A stretch of 64,000 nt of DNA from Candidatus Pyrohabitans jungbluthii (lineage in GTDB: Archaea; Hydrothermarchaeota; Hydrothermarchaeia; Hydrothermarchaeales; BMS3B). The translations under genes and the position numbers were made by a program. Within the stretch, counting starts at the first letter, position 1. Every line of letters starts with the position of its first letter. Below are positions 33,806 to 42,400 of this stretch, piece after piece. A model generated the notes under the pieces. The model was given only the letters and a program-made list of their open reading frames with translations. It was not told the DNA's origin and made no database searches. Where the stretch lies: assembly GCA_002010065.2 (NCBI GenBank), contig MTMD02000008.1:186001-250000 (forward strand), given 5' to 3'.

Positions 33806-34259
33806 TTTCCGACGCCTCCTTTCTAATCACCTTGATGCTCTCGCCCTTCACCGTGACAGGTATAGGCACAGTAGCTTCAAAAAGCTCTACTGTGATTTCC
33901 TCCTTCTTCAGGTCAACCCTCACAACGCGCGCTTTTTCACCCTTGAAGGGGCCACTTATAAGCTCAACTATGTCACCTTGCTCAACCTTGGTTACCATGG
34001 GTTTGGGCTCAAAGAACCGCTCGATGTCCGCTATGGGAATCTCACCCGGGACAATGCCCTTGTTGTGAGCAACACCGCGCAACGCCTTCTCTATCTCCGT
34101 CTTATCCTTTGCCTCCACGAGGATGTAGCCTCTTATGTCATGGGGTACAAGTACAGCGTAAACCTCAAAGCCCTCCTTCTCTATTCTGGCGCTCATCATA
34201 TCTGCTACGTTTCTCTCCTGCCCTATGGTTGTGCGAACCGCGTAAATTTTAGAATCCAT
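33789..34259 (-). CDS. spt5: Transcription elongation factor Spt5 (NusG-like)
   Basis: Spt5 binds the RNA polymerase clamp with Spt4 and raises processivity. This 156-residue archaeal form has an NGN domain ([48 protein letters not shown]) and one KOW domain ([26 protein letters not shown]). I choose ATG at 34259 with GGTGA in front; an in-frame GTG lies nine bases earlier. It precedes L11 in the operon. Confidence 0.95.
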   Translation of the reverse strand: MDSKIYAVRTTIGQERNVADMMSARIEKEGFEVYAVLVPHDIRGYILVEAKDKTEIEKALRGVAHNKGIVPGEIPIADIERFFEPKPMVTKVEQGDIVELISGPFKGEKARVVRVDLKKEEITVELFEATVPIPVTVKGESIKVIRKEASESETGG

Positions 34260-34346
34260 GACCTTCACCGAGTTAAAAATTTAAAAACAGGCTTAGGTAG
34301 TCTGAGCCTTTATTCTATATAAACTTTTTGCCTAACGGATTCAAAC

Positions 34347-34550
34347 TTACTTGATGATGGAGCTGGCGAGATGTATGGAAAGGCGTATGAAGAAAGCCAC
34401 TGCGCCGATGAGAATCATGCCCGCGCCCGTGACCTTGGCAACACTCAGGTACTCACTTTTGCGTGGTTTCCGCGAGAGCTTTATAACGCGGTTCCACTCC
34501 TTTATCTTCTCGTTCAACCTAAACTTCTGAACCACTGCAATCTGCACCAT
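34347..34550 (-). CDS. secE: Protein translocase subunit SecE (Sec61 gamma)
   Basis: The 67-residue single-pass subunit of the Sec channel. It has an amphipathic N-terminal helix ([26 protein letters not shown]) and a C-terminal membrane helix ([28 protein letters not shown]), as in archaeal Sec61 gamma. Its place between ftsZ and spt5 is the normal archaeal order. It lies five bases after the ftsZ stop. Confidence 0.92.
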   Translation of the reverse strand: MVQIAVVQKFRLNEKIKEWNRVIKLSRKPRKSEYLSVAKVTGAGMILIGAVAFFIRLSIHLASSIIK

Positions 34551-34555
34551 TTAAA

Positions 34556-35677
34556 TCAGTCCAGGAAGTCTATTCCTAGCTTTGATTTCAGGTCTTCCTT
34601 CTCCTCCTCGACAAAACTCTCCTCTGAGCCGAGTATCTGCTTTGATCGCACCCCGGTTACAACTAGCATAACGCGAAGCACGCCTTTGAGGTCGTCCTCT
34701 ATCTGCGCGCCCCATATTATATTGGCTCTAGGATCGAGGCGTTCCGAGACGACCTGCACCACCTGCTGTGCCTCCGCCAGCGTTAAATCTTCGCCGCCAA
34801 CCACGTTGATAAGCGCGCCCTTTGCACCGGTTATATCCACGTTGAGCAGTGGGCTGTTTATAGCCTTCTCTATGGCTTCGACCGCCCTGTTCTCAGTATC
34901 GCTCTCACCCATGCCTATCATGGCAACGCCGCCACCCTCCATGACCGCTCGCACGTCCGCGAAGTCCAGGTTTATCAGGCCAGGCTTTGTGATCAACTCT
35001 GCAATGCCTTTAACGGCACGCACAAGTATCTCGTCCGCCACTTTAAAGGCAGCCGGCAGAGGAAGGTTGGGGGCTATCTCTAGGAGCTTGTCGTTGGGGA
35101 TGACTATCACTGTGTCCGTCTCCCTGCGCAGCTTCTCAAGCCCCATCTCGGCGTTGCTTCTCCTGCGCATACCCTCCATGGCGAAGGGGAAGGTGACTAT
35201 AGCCACGGTAAGCGCTCCAAGCTTCTGGGAGATGTTGGCTATTACAGGGGCGCTTCCTGTACCTGTGCCACCTCCCAACCCGCAGGTTATGAACACGATG
35301 TCGGCGCCCTCGAGCATCTCCTTAATCTCTTGCTCGCTTTCTTTAGCTGCCTCCTCTCCAATCTGAGGCACTGAGCCTGCGCCCAAGCCGCCTGTGAGCT
35401 CCTTGCCTATGAGCAGCTTCCTGTGCGCCCTTGTATGAAGCAGGTCCTGAGCGTCCGTGTTTATGGCTACTGTTTCCGCCCCCTCTATACCAACCTCCAT
35501 AAGGCGAGTCATGGTGTTGTTTCCTGCTCCCCCTGTACCTACAACTACAATCCTCGCCTTGGTCTGTGATAGGATGTTCTGCAACTCATCGTCTATCCCG
35601 GTTCCTCCTGTGACAGGCATATTGTTACGAGAAACTTCACCAGCCCTCTTTATGGCTTCCTCAATGATGCTGTCCAA
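34556..35677 (-). CDS. ftsZ: Cell division protein FtsZ
   Basis: A tubulin-like GTPase forming the division ring. The 373-residue protein has [18 protein letters not shown], the tubulin signature [17 protein letters not shown], and [22 protein letters not shown]. It has the archaeal FtsZ1-type N-terminal extension and a short acidic C-terminal tail ([22 protein letters not shown]). It starts with TTG at 35677 behind a GGAGG site. Any second FtsZ lies outside the window. Confidence 0.95.
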   Translation of the reverse strand: MDSIIEEAIKRAGEVSRNNMPVTGGTGIDDELQNILSQTKARIVVVGTGGAGNNTMTRLMEVGIEGAETVAINTDAQDLLHTRAHRKLLIGKELTGGLGAGSVPQIGEEAAKESEQEIKEMLEGADIVFITCGLGGGTGTGSAPVIANISQKLGALTVAIVTFPFAMEGMRRRSNAEMGLEKLRRETDTVIVIPNDKLLEIAPNLPLPAAFKVADEILVRAVKGIAELITKPGLINLDFADVRAVMEGGGVAMIGMGESDTENRAVEAIEKAINSPLLNVDITGAKGALINVVGGEDLTLAEAQQVVQVVSERLDPRANIIWGAQIEDDLKGVLRVMLVVTGVRSKQILGSEESFVEEEKEDLKSKLGIDFLD

Positions 35678-35706
35678 AGCGATTCCTCCTGCTGGTTTAT
35701 GAATGG

Positions 35707-36975
35707 CTATCGCCGGTATTTAAACGTTTTCCTTATCACCTCAAGAGTTCGTTGCTCTGCTATGGGTATGCGGATTTCCCTCCTGGAAAGCACCATCTCG
35801 GGCGTTATCTTTTGTTCGCCTAAAACCACGCTCTCTCCTCGGCTCAGCTTTGCATACTCCGGGCCAGGACGCAGCCCAAGCTGCGCTGCCTTAGCCGGGT
35901 CGAAGGCGGCATAGGTAAGCACCAGCTCATTACCATTAAAGACAAGCTCGCCTCTGGCTGAGAGAATATCCACGCACGCATTTACAACCGCTTCGCTTAC
36001 ATCTCGCCCTGAAAGCAGCTTCTCCAGCCTGCCACTTTCGTCACGCTCTGCAACCACTCCCAGCGAATTGAACATCTCCTTTACTCGCTTTGAGTTGAGC
36101 TTTTCTGCTGCCCTCACCAAGCCAAGGTCAACGCTAATAATAGAGTAACTTTCAGCAGGCTTCTCAAGTTCGCGCCTGCGTCTCACCTCTATGCCCAGTC
36201 TTTTGGCAAACGCCAGAGCTTTCTCCCGCTCCTCACGCTTCATCCCCTTCCAGTCGAGGTAGACGAAGCCCGCGCCGCTCTTCTCCACCGCCTGTTCAAA
36301 AACCTCAAAGCTGAGCTCAGGTATCGCATAGCTGGGTATGATGTGTCCCACTGCATATCGCGTCTCGAGCGCAACCTCGGTGTGGCGCGGAGCATAGTGC
36401 GTCCCTCCTATGCCCACGCACGCTTCAAAGCTCTGCTCGCACTGCGCCGCTTTAAGCGCCGCTCTAGCGACGGCGCGCACCGCACGCGTATCGCGCCACT
36501 CTCTCTCAGTGGAGCCAACCTCCACGAAAAGCACAGGCTTCGAAAGCTGCGTAGGCCCATGATGTGTCGCCTCAAATGAGACCTCATACTCGAGGTTGAG
36601 CTCCCGCTTTGCGCGCTCAAGCTCCTGAAGCGCAACCTTCATTGCGCTGGGGTTTGCATATGCAAGCGTCTCGGGCTTGCCCCCCACCTTCGCTTCCTTG
36701 CCAAGATTGCCAGTGACGTGCACAGTAAGCGTCTTACGCTCTGCTTGAGCCTTGTGGCGGGTGGCAAACACGTAGTACTCCGCCTCAGGGAAGTGCTCGT
36801 CCAAGTGCTCCGCTTCGGTTTGCCTTCGCTCGGTTGCCACAGCGATAATTTCGCCCTTCTTCAGCAGGGGCATGCCCTCAAATTCGCCCACCTGCGAGAA
36901 GCCCAGCTCCTCGTGGAGCACCTTGAATATATTCATGCCAGCGATGTCGTGCTGCGAGGTAACGATCACACGCAT
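35707..36975 (-). CDS. dtdA: D-aminoacyl-tRNA deacylase, archaeal type (DtdA)
   Basis: DtdA (also GEK1) removes D-amino acids wrongly attached to tRNA. The 422-residue protein has the N-terminal catalytic domain with [44 protein letters not shown] and [10 protein letters not shown], and a C-terminal extension of about 150 residues seen in some euryarchaeal members. It overlaps the HAD gene upstream by ten bases. No unusual residues are seen at the catalytic motifs. Confidence 0.92.
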   Translation of the reverse strand: MRVIVTSQHDIAGMNIFKVLHEELGFSQVGEFEGMPLLKKGEIIAVATERRQTEAEHLDEHFPEAEYYVFATRHKAQAERKTLTVHVTGNLGKEAKVGGKPETLAYANPSAMKVALQELERAKRELNLEYEVSFEATHHGPTQLSKPVLFVEVGSTEREWRDTRAVRAVARAALKAAQCEQSFEACVGIGGTHYAPRHTEVALETRYAVGHIIPSYAIPELSFEVFEQAVEKSGAGFVYLDWKGMKREEREKALAFAKRLGIEVRRRRELEKPAESYSIISVDLGLVRAAEKLNSKRVKEMFNSLGVVAERDESGRLEKLLSGRDVSEAVVNACVDILSARGELVFNGNELVLTYAAFDPAKAAQLGLRPGPEYAKLSRGESVVLGEQKITPEMVLSRREIRIPIAEQRTLEVIRKTFKYRR

Positions 36976-37550
36976 AGGCTAGCCACCACCCTTTCGAGGT
37001 CTCCTAGGCTGTGAAGCACAAAGTCGGCTTTGTTCAAGTATGCCGAGGAGAATTTATTGTCGAGCAGAGCTATTTTAACTCCCGCACTTCTCGCCGCGAG
37101 GTAGTCAAAGGCGTGGTCTCCCACCGCCAAAGCTTGCTCCGGGCTCACTCCGAGAAGCTTAAGAGCAAGCAAGAACTGCGCCGGCGAGGGCTTGGGCTCA
37201 GCATCCTCGCGGGTTACCACGGCATCGAAGGCAAGGCAATAGCGCTCTGCAACTATCTCCCACGCTTGCCTGCAGTTCCTCGTAGCCAGGGCGAGGGCAA
37301 TTCCACGGGAGCGCAGGCTTTGCATAACCTCCTTTACGCCAGGCTTAAGCTCTGCCCGCTTGGCGGCGCTAACCTCGTACTCTACAACTTTTGCGAGCGC
37401 TTCTTTTCTTTTCTCCGGCGCAAGGGTGTCTATCATCTCCAGGAGAGGCTGCTCAGCGTCGAAGCCAAAAATCTCCCTCTTGATGCGCTTTATATCCAGG
37501 TTAAAATCCACCAGTGTGCCGTCGAGGTCGAAGATAACGGCGCGAAGCAT
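36966..37550 (-). CDS. HAD-family hydrolase (phosphoglycolate phosphatase-like)
   Basis: A 194-residue haloacid dehalogenase-type phosphatase. Motif I is VIFDLDGTLVDFN (nucleophile Asp), motif II is in ALATRN, the lysine is in TREDAEPKPSPAQF, and motif IV is AVGDHAFDYLAARSAG. The small helical cap suggests phosphoglycolate or other sugar-phosphate substrates, but this is not certain. It sits ahead of dtdA with an overlap, so the two are co-translated. Confidence 0.88.
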   Translation of the reverse strand: MLRAVIFDLDGTLVDFNLDIKRIKREIFGFDAEQPLLEMIDTLAPEKRKEALAKVVEYEVSAAKRAELKPGVKEVMQSLRSRGIALALATRNCRQAWEIVAERYCLAFDAVVTREDAEPKPSPAQFLLALKLLGVSPEQALAVGDHAFDYLAARSAGVKIALLDNKFSSAYLNKADFVLHSLGDLERVVASLCV

Positions 37551-37609
37551 GCGTAGATGGGGATTTTTAACCTAAGCAAATTTCAGAGCGCAGCGAAGGG
37601 GATACAAAC

Positions 37610-37617
37610 ATATAAAT
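37610..37617 (+). promoter_or_regulatory. TATA-like box of the MFS transporter gene
   Basis: ATATAAAT lies about 33 bases before the ATG at 37647. This supports that ATG over an in-frame start 90 bases earlier, which would include promoter sequence in the protein. Confidence 0.45.
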
Positions 37618-37646
37618 TTGTAAGAATAACCAAAGGCTTGAGCGGT

Positions 37647-38849
37647 ATGAACGACCAAAAACACATACTCTGGGCCAGCTTTCTCGTAGTATTTATCGCC
37701 AGCATTGCCTTTTATCTGATCAAACCAGCTTTGGCGCTTAAAGTCAGGGCAGATCTTCACGCTACTGCCATTGAAATCACAGCAATTACCTCTGGCTTTA
37801 TGGTTTTCCGGGCAATTGCTGCTCCCCTCGCTGGGGTTGCTGGAGACAGGTCGCCAGCTCTCAGAAATTATATAGTAAGGCTTTCTCTCTTTCCGATTGC
37901 TCTGGTTGCCATCGCCTATGCCTATGTGCCTGAAGCGTTTCTTGCAGTGCTGCTCAGCGCGATGCACGGCTTTTTCTCAGGCATGCTCTGGCCTACTCTC
38001 CAGGTTATTGTCGGATTCTCAGCGCCTGAAGATAAGAGAGGAGCCTACCTGGGCGCCTACTTTACCCTTGCCGCCCTCGGCTCGAGCATTGGCTACGCCC
38101 TCTACGGTTTTCTGCCCCTGAGCAGCACCTACCTTATACTCACCGGTGCTGCACTCTATGCGCTCTCCGCAGTGGTTGCAGCTTTTCTGTTTTCTACCTC
38201 TTACACCCCTGAGAAATATTTTGAGCATAGGAGGAAAAGGGATAAACTCCGTTTGAGCAGTTTTCCACCTCTTACAATATGGGTTTTGATGATTTCTTTT
38301 GCAACAGGAGGAGTTTTAGGGCTGATGAATGAATATCTCTACATCTTTCTCTACGAGGTGCACAGTTTAACAAGAAGTGAGCTGGGATATGTGCTTACGC
38401 TTGCAACGCTTCTGGGTGTTTTCAGCGGCATCCTTTCAGGTTTTCTGTCAGACAGATTTGGCATCAAGAATGTTCTGGTTATAATTCTGTTGCTATCCTC
38501 CGTCGGTCTATTTTCCCTTGCAGTCTCACCGAGCAGGTTAATTGTTGCTCTTTCGCTTGCCGCTGTACTTCTGGCAGGTAAGGCAACATTTCCCATTACA
38601 CGCAACATCGCTGTGGCAGGAAACTGGGCTTTTGCAGGCACCGTCGTGGGTCTCTCCAATACCTTCTCCAACGCAGGCTCGGCGATATTTCCGCTGATTG
38701 CGGGGTATATTTACGATGCTTTTGAAGGTGAAATTATATTCGGGATAGATGGACGAGCGATGCCGCTGATTTTGTCTTCGCTCGCGGTGCTTTTCCTGGC
38801 TGTTCTTTCACCTCTCGCAAGAGAAAGGAAATATCGAGAGAAACCATAG
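37647..38849 (+). CDS. MFS transporter
   Basis: A 400-residue major facilitator protein with about twelve membrane helices. The inter-helix signature after helix two reads APLAGVAGDRSPALRNY, and the second half repeats it as SGILSGFLSDRFGIKNV. The substrate is unknown. It is close to the left edge of the AT-rich island but has normal base use. Confidence 0.85.
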   Translation: MNDQKHILWASFLVVFIASIAFYLIKPALALKVRADLHATAIEITAITSGFMVFRAIAAPLAGVAGDRSPALRNYIVRLSLFPIALVAIAYAYVPEAFLAVLLSAMHGFFSGMLWPTLQVIVGFSAPEDKRGAYLGAYFTLAALGSSIGYALYGFLPLSSTYLILTGAALYALSAVVAAFLFSTSYTPEKYFEHRRKRDKLRLSSFPPLTIWVLMISFATGGVLGLMNEYLYIFLYEVHSLTRSELGYVLTLATLLGVFSGILSGFLSDRFGIKNVLVIILLLSSVGLFSLAVSPSRLIVALSLAAVLLAGKATFPITRNIAVAGNWAFAGTVVGLSNTFSNAGSAIFPLIAGYIYDAFEGEIIFGIDGRAMPLILSSLAVLFLAVLSPLARERKYREKP

Positions 38850-38910
38850 CATTTTTTCTGACCCTATGAATAGCTTTATCTGCTCTAACTATATCCTCCT
38901 ACGCCAATTT

Positions 38911-39321
38911 CTAAAGAAATCCCGATATAACTTCCTCAACATACAATCCTTGAGCCGGTTTAAACAAACTGAGGATTATGAGGGGCAGAAATACTATAAT
39001 CCTCAGAGATAGAGGGTTAAGCAACACCATCCCGGCAACAGCCAGCTTCTTCAGCCCGCTGGGGATTTTCTCCCTTCTCCAGCGGTATTCTAAAAGCACA
39101 ACCACAGAGCAAACGAAAGGATAGTAGATGATTGCGCTAAAGAGATAGGATACCACCAGAGTTATGAAGGGCAGCTTAGGTGGCGCGACGACCTCTACTT
39201 CGGGTGGCACGAACAGGTGAAGCCAGAGGTACCCTGAAAGCTCAATCAACCCCGGAAAAGCCAAGGCGGCGATAACCTTTTTTCTGTCAGGTTTGAGAAG
39301 CTCAGCTATGGCGGAGGTCAT
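38911..39321 (-). CDS. Archaeal membrane protein, unknown function
   Basis: I do not recognise the family. The 136-residue protein has four hydrophobic segments (about 18-33, 49-76, 90-118 with a break), a PPEVEVVAPPKLP loop and a Trp-Arg-rich turn (YRWRREKIPSG). A Shine-Dalgarno (GAGGCGGATG) precedes the ATG. It is the last gene before the AT-rich island, which begins at about 39.4 kb. The 121 bases between (39322-39442) hold no gene. Confidence 0.6.
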   Translation of the reverse strand: MTSAIAELLKPDRKKVIAALAFPGLIELSGYLWLHLFVPPEVEVVAPPKLPFITLVVSYLFSAIIYYPFVCSVVVLLEYRWRREKIPSGLKKLAVAGMVLLNPLSLRIIVFLPLIILSLFKPAQGLYVEEVISGFL

Positions 39322-39442
39322 GATTCATCCGCCTCTAAAATCCTGGTGGTGGATAAACATCAGAGAACTGCTTTTATGTGTTCCTACCTCCTTCTCTTAA
39401 CGGGATCTCTTCTCTAAAAGGATTGTTATAGTAAATATAAAT

Positions 39443-40119
39443 TCATACCTTATATTTTCTTTGCCAGAGATCCTTAACTAAACTTAAAACTTCATAAAAT
39501 CTTTCTTTGCCCTGTTTTATGTTCTCTTCCGGTTTCACGCGTGGATAAAAACTTTTTCCCAGGTCTTCTATCGCAAATAAAAATTCTTCAAACTGCACTA
39601 CAGCATGATATGGGTTTTGTCTAATTACGACTTCAAGTATCACCTTATCAGAAGGTATCCAGCTAAATATTGGCTTCATGCTTGAACTCACCCATTTTCC
39701 CTCTAACCATTTTTCAAAGTGTTGTATAGTTTTTTGCTTAGGTTCAAATTTGTTAATTTTAGCAATAGCAGAATAAAGTTCTGCAAAATTCTCTGCTAAG
39801 GCATCAGAAGAGGTATATTTTCCCAGCCCCGAGAGATAAAATGGAGAAGGATGAAATATTATTTTAATATTTTGCTTATTAAGCAGCAGGTCAATTTTTG
39901 GAGCGGATACCCTGAACCCAATAACACATAGCTTTTTCCCTTATCTAATACTTCTTTTAGTCCAACTATAAAATCAATAGGATTTATTTTCACTTGCGCA
40001 ACAATCTCCTTATTATTTTCATCAATTAGTTTCATTATAATTGGAAAACCCTCTACGTACTCATACCCTTCACTTATATCGTACTCTTCCAGCGCCGGTT
40101 CTAATTTTATCTTTTTCAT
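39443..40119 (-). pseudogene. Uncharacterised protein gene broken by a frameshift
   Basis: Two adjacent frames join into one protein of about 225 residues. The first part (ATG at 40119, GAGGG upstream) reads to VLDKGK; adding one A to the A5 run at 39933-39937 continues smoothly as KLCVIGFRVSAPKIDLLLNK and on through HPSPFYLSGLGKYTSSD to the stop at 39443. Without it, the first frame ends at 39859. The reconstructed protein has no recognised domain. It may be an immunity-type or nuclease-linked protein judging only by its neighbours. Decay, phase variation or a homopolymer sequencing error are all possible. Confidence 0.65.
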
Positions 40120-40262
40120 AAGCAAGCCCTCGGTTTTAGTAGGTTACTAGGATTTACTTCATAATACTTTATTCCGGCTCCACACTTTTTACATATTTCA
40201 TTTAATCCAGCAATGTAAGTTGTTATAACACCGTTTTTACCTAATATACAGTTATTTAAGCT
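40116..40262 (-). pseudogene. Start-less fragment with CxxC zinc-knuckle
   Basis: A 48-codon open stretch ends in TGA that overlaps the next gene's ATG as ATGA, the mark of a real coupled gene. It reads GKNGVITTYIAGLNEICKKCGAG followed by KYYEVNPSNLLKPRACL. No ATG, GTG or TTG is available in frame before a stop, so the 5' end is lost or shifted. It overlaps the end of the preceding gene by 11 bases. The single CKKC suggests half of a metal-binding site. I do not recognise the family. Confidence 0.45.
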
Positions 40263-40659
40263 TCAAATACTTTTTATATTTTTCAAGATATTTTTCCTTC
40301 AACTTTGATGAAGGGTCCCGCCCGTCCTTGATTTTAATGACCTTCTGAATTGCAGAAGTAAGCTCGTTCACAAAATCTTTATAAGGAACACTTACTATTA
40401 AATCTCCCTCATTGAAATCGAGATATATGTTATCTTTCTTTCGCTTAATTTTGATTGAACAATAGGGTCCTAAAAAGGTATTAAATTCTTGCCTGTTATT
40501 CAAGTCTTCTAAAATAGTGAGAAGCTCACGCAAAGACCCATAACATGTAATACTCTCATCGTTTAAAATGATTTTTATTTCTAAATCGTCTGGAACAATA
40601 AAAGTATCCCACCCTCCGTCAACATTTTTAACCTTAATCCTCACTGGTTTAATCATCAT
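40252..40659 (-). CDS. Uncharacterised island protein, possible immunity partner
   Basis: The 135-residue protein overlaps the stop of the BECR-like nuclease gene upstream (ATGA), so it is translated right after it. It is a mix of beta strands (VRIKVKNVDGGWDTFIVPDDLEIKIIL) and helices with a Lys-rich C-terminus (KEKYLEKYKKYLKLK). No family is recognised. Position straight after a toxin-like domain is typical of immunity proteins; that is inference only. Base composition is AT-rich like the rest of the island. Confidence 0.55.
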   Translation of the reverse strand: MMIKPVRIKVKNVDGGWDTFIVPDDLEIKIILNDESITCYGSLRELLTILEDLNNRQEFNTFLGPYCSIKIKRKKDNIYLDFNEGDLIVSVPYKDFVNELTSAIQKVIKIKDGRDPSSKLKEKYLEKYKKYLKLK

Positions 40660-41274
40660 ATGACTCCCTCAACGGGTACCGGGACAATTTTATTTTTCTC
40701 ATATATCTTTTTAAATCCAGTTTGTCTTAAAATATGTCTAATTGCCCAGTCATCTGAATATCTATTTATATTCCTTCCCGGCATTGGAATATATGCAGTT
40801 TGAACATTACCGTTAGCATCAACAAAAACTACAACAATATATCCGCCCAACTTCTTCACATACATCCGATAACCATTTGCATCCTCATAAATTTCATCAG
40901 GATTTTCGATAACATCTCTGATGGTATCCTCTACTGATTTTTTTATCCTTTCCAATTTCAGGATGTTTTTTAATGATCTTTTCAATAGTTTCGTCATTTA
41001 AATTAACTTCTCTGCCCTGAGGATCATGAATTATAATCGCTCGATTAATAACTATATTAACCACAACATATACCCCTACCGCAACAGCCGCGACTATTAT
41101 CACTTCTGGTGCGAGTAGCGAAGCAATAATCTCTGCCAGCGTAGCGGAGGATGTTACTGTCACACCTCCAACCACTACCCACAGCGGAACCATTGAAGAA
41201 AGCTCTGGATCACTCGGATTCGTCAGTGTAATTGTTATCTCTGCAATATTGTTATCTTCTCTAAGCTCGTCAAC
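40656..41274 (-). pseudogene. Truncated, frameshifted CARDB-like/membrane/BECR-nuclease protein
   Basis: Removing one A from the A7 run at 40938-40944 joins two frames into one protein. The order is: a CARDB-like end (VDELREDNNIAEITITL), a hydrophobic double segment (about 41080-41200), then EVNLNDETIEKIIKKHPEIGKD joined to SVEDTIRDVIENPDEIYED, YVKKLGGYIVVVFVDANG and QTAYIPMPG. The last part matches the general plan of RelE/barnase/EndoU-like (BECR) nuclease domains used as toxins. The 5' end has no start codon: the frame stops at 41275, beside an IS-like hairpin remnant. A shorter start at 41193 (GTG/ATG region) or 40997 would give partial products. Confidence 0.55.
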
Positions 41275-41280
41275 TTATGC

Positions 41281-41339
41281 AGGGCTTCACTGTCTCAACA
41301 GAGACTTAGCCTTTCCATTCCTGAAAAACTCAGGAATGG
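41281..41339 (-). mobile_element. Two-hairpin remnant resembling an IS200/IS605-type right end
   Basis: A perfect 10-base inverted repeat (CCATTCCTGA at 41315-41324, TCAGGAATGG at 41330-41339) is followed on the minus strand by AAAGGCTAA, a second stem-loop GTCTC-TGTT-GAGAC, and AGTGAAGCCCTGC. This order and the GAAGCCC(T)GC end resemble the right ends of IS605/IS1341-type elements, where the TnpB-associated RNA is encoded. No transposase or tnpB is present. It joins the TPR gene 3' end on one side and the start-less CARDB-like fragment on the other. A simple terminator is the alternative. Confidence 0.35.
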
Positions 41340-42091
41340 GTTTCTCGTTCTCTAATGATTAATTCTCGCCTTAAGTTGATACGTGTTTTGAAGTCGCCAA
41401 GTTTTTTAAAAATTTCCGGATTCTCTTCAACATAAAATACGCCTTTTTCATATCCGCTAACAACTAATTCCTCAACGAAATCCTTAACAAAATAATTGTA
41501 GTCGAGTTCATTAATTATGGCAAGCGCTCCCTGCTTGCTTTTTCCTAAATATTCCTTGGCTTTATTACAGTGTTCTAATGCGTTCTCGTATTCCTTGAGC
41601 TTTTGGTAAACCATAGCAAGCATTTCGCAATAGAGGCCGGCATCACCGTAAAATAGTTTGTTAGTTGCAGCTTTCCTCTCATAACTTCTTAATTTGATAT
41701 CCAAAAAGTCAATTACTTTTTGATAAATTTTTTTAGCTTGTTCTTTTTTATTTAATTGTGAGTAGATATCACCAATTCTTTTTCTTGTCCAGTTTATATG
41801 AAATTCTATTCCTGGAGCTGTATATGTTTCTTCTGTAAGTGCAAATACAACAATACTTTTTTCATACGCTTCTATAACTTTTTCAAAGAGTTTCTTCGCT
41901 TCTTCTAATTTTCCCATTTTATTATAACAAAATGCAGCTGCTTTAAAAAATTCAGCAGCCCATATATATCCAAGATAGCTGTCTTCAGCATCTTTGTATT
42001 CCTCTTTTGCATACTCTAAGTATATCTTTGCTGCCTTTTCATACTCTCCTTTTTTTTCATATTGAGCAGTATTCACATTTTTATTTGTCAT
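41330..42091 (-). CDS. TPR-repeat protein
   Basis: The 253-residue protein is all helical with tetratricopeptide-like repeats: EYEKAAKIYLEYAKEEYKD, AAAFCYNKMGKLEEAKKLFEKVIEAYEKS, RIGDIYSQLNKKEQAKKIYQKVIDF and MVYQKLKEYENALEHCNKAKEYL. It likely binds another protein. GGAGAGG lies just before the ATG and overlaps the stop of a small broken ORF upstream. Its last four codons (ETHS) fall inside the hairpin remnant, so its C-terminus may have been altered by an insertion. It is AT-rich like the island. Confidence 0.75.
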   Translation of the reverse strand: MTNKNVNTAQYEKKGEYEKAAKIYLEYAKEEYKDAEDSYLGYIWAAEFFKAAAFCYNKMGKLEEAKKLFEKVIEAYEKSIVVFALTEETYTAPGIEFHINWTRKRIGDIYSQLNKKEQAKKIYQKVIDFLDIKLRSYERKAATNKLFYGDAGLYCEMLAMVYQKLKEYENALEHCNKAKEYLGKSKQGALAIINELDYNYFVKDFVEELVVSGYEKGVFYVEENPEIFKKLGDFKTRINLRRELIIRERETHS

Positions 42092-42101
42092 TTTTCCTCT
42101 C

Positions 42102-42274
42102 CTAACAACCTATGTTCTCAGGCACGACCCCTATTTTTGGATCTCTCAATGCCTTTTCCAAATTTTGATCTATTCTGCCCTTATATTTCGTATAATCTTG
42201 GTTTTTTAGCCACCTTGCTATTTCTTTCCACTTTTTTGGGCTTTTTAGCCCTTCTTTTCATGAAAGCCTTCCAT
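42102..42274 (-). pseudogene. Small broken ORF upstream of the TPR gene
   Basis: The frame ending at 42102 encodes KEGLKSPKKWKEIARWLKN, TKYKGRIDQNLEKALRD and a C-terminal PENIGC, which looks like real protein. It has no start of its own; a one-base change in the short A-run at 42252-42258 would join it to an ATG at 42274 (MEGFHEKKG) or to an upstream frame (IVGWKAFM). A TATA-like GTATAAAT at about 42309-42316 is well placed. Its stop overlaps the TPR ribosome site. The family is unknown. The rest of 42275-42370 shows nothing else. Confidence 0.4.
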
Positions 42275-42370
42275 CCTACTATCCTCTGCCCTCTATAATC
42301 AACCGATATTTATACTTTTTTGGAAATTTCCTTCAAATAAATCGAACAATTTCAATTTAGTAACCTTCTG

Positions 42371-42393
42371 TTATTGTAGCAAATTTACAATAA
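42371..42393. terminator. Hairpin at the right edge of the AT-rich island
   Basis: TTATTGTA (42371-42378) and TACAATAA (42386-42393) form a perfect 8-base stem with a seven-base loop. It lies eight bases after the end of the MidA gene, at the point where base composition changes, and may terminate that transcript. Confidence 0.4.
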
Positions 42394-42400
42394 CCATCTT

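Noticed and set aside
32479-34322. Long plus-strand open frames opposite the ribosomal protein genes
   Set aside because: They run antisense to L10, L1, L11 and spt5, which are certain. The products are low-complexity and show no motifs. They are shadows of high-GC coding sequence.
37557-37646. Extended N-terminus of the MFS transporter
   Set aside because: The extra 30 residues would be read from a TATA-like promoter region and do not form part of the first membrane helix. The ATG at 37647 fits better.
42062-42298. Plus-strand 78-codon frame over the TPR gene start
   Set aside because: It overlaps the TPR start and the small broken gene on the other strand and has only phenylalanine/leucine-rich low-complexity sequence.
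39322-42400. Integrated virus or intact transposon
   Set aside because: No integrase, capsid, terminase, transposase or tnpB gene is readable. Only a possible IS end remnant is present.
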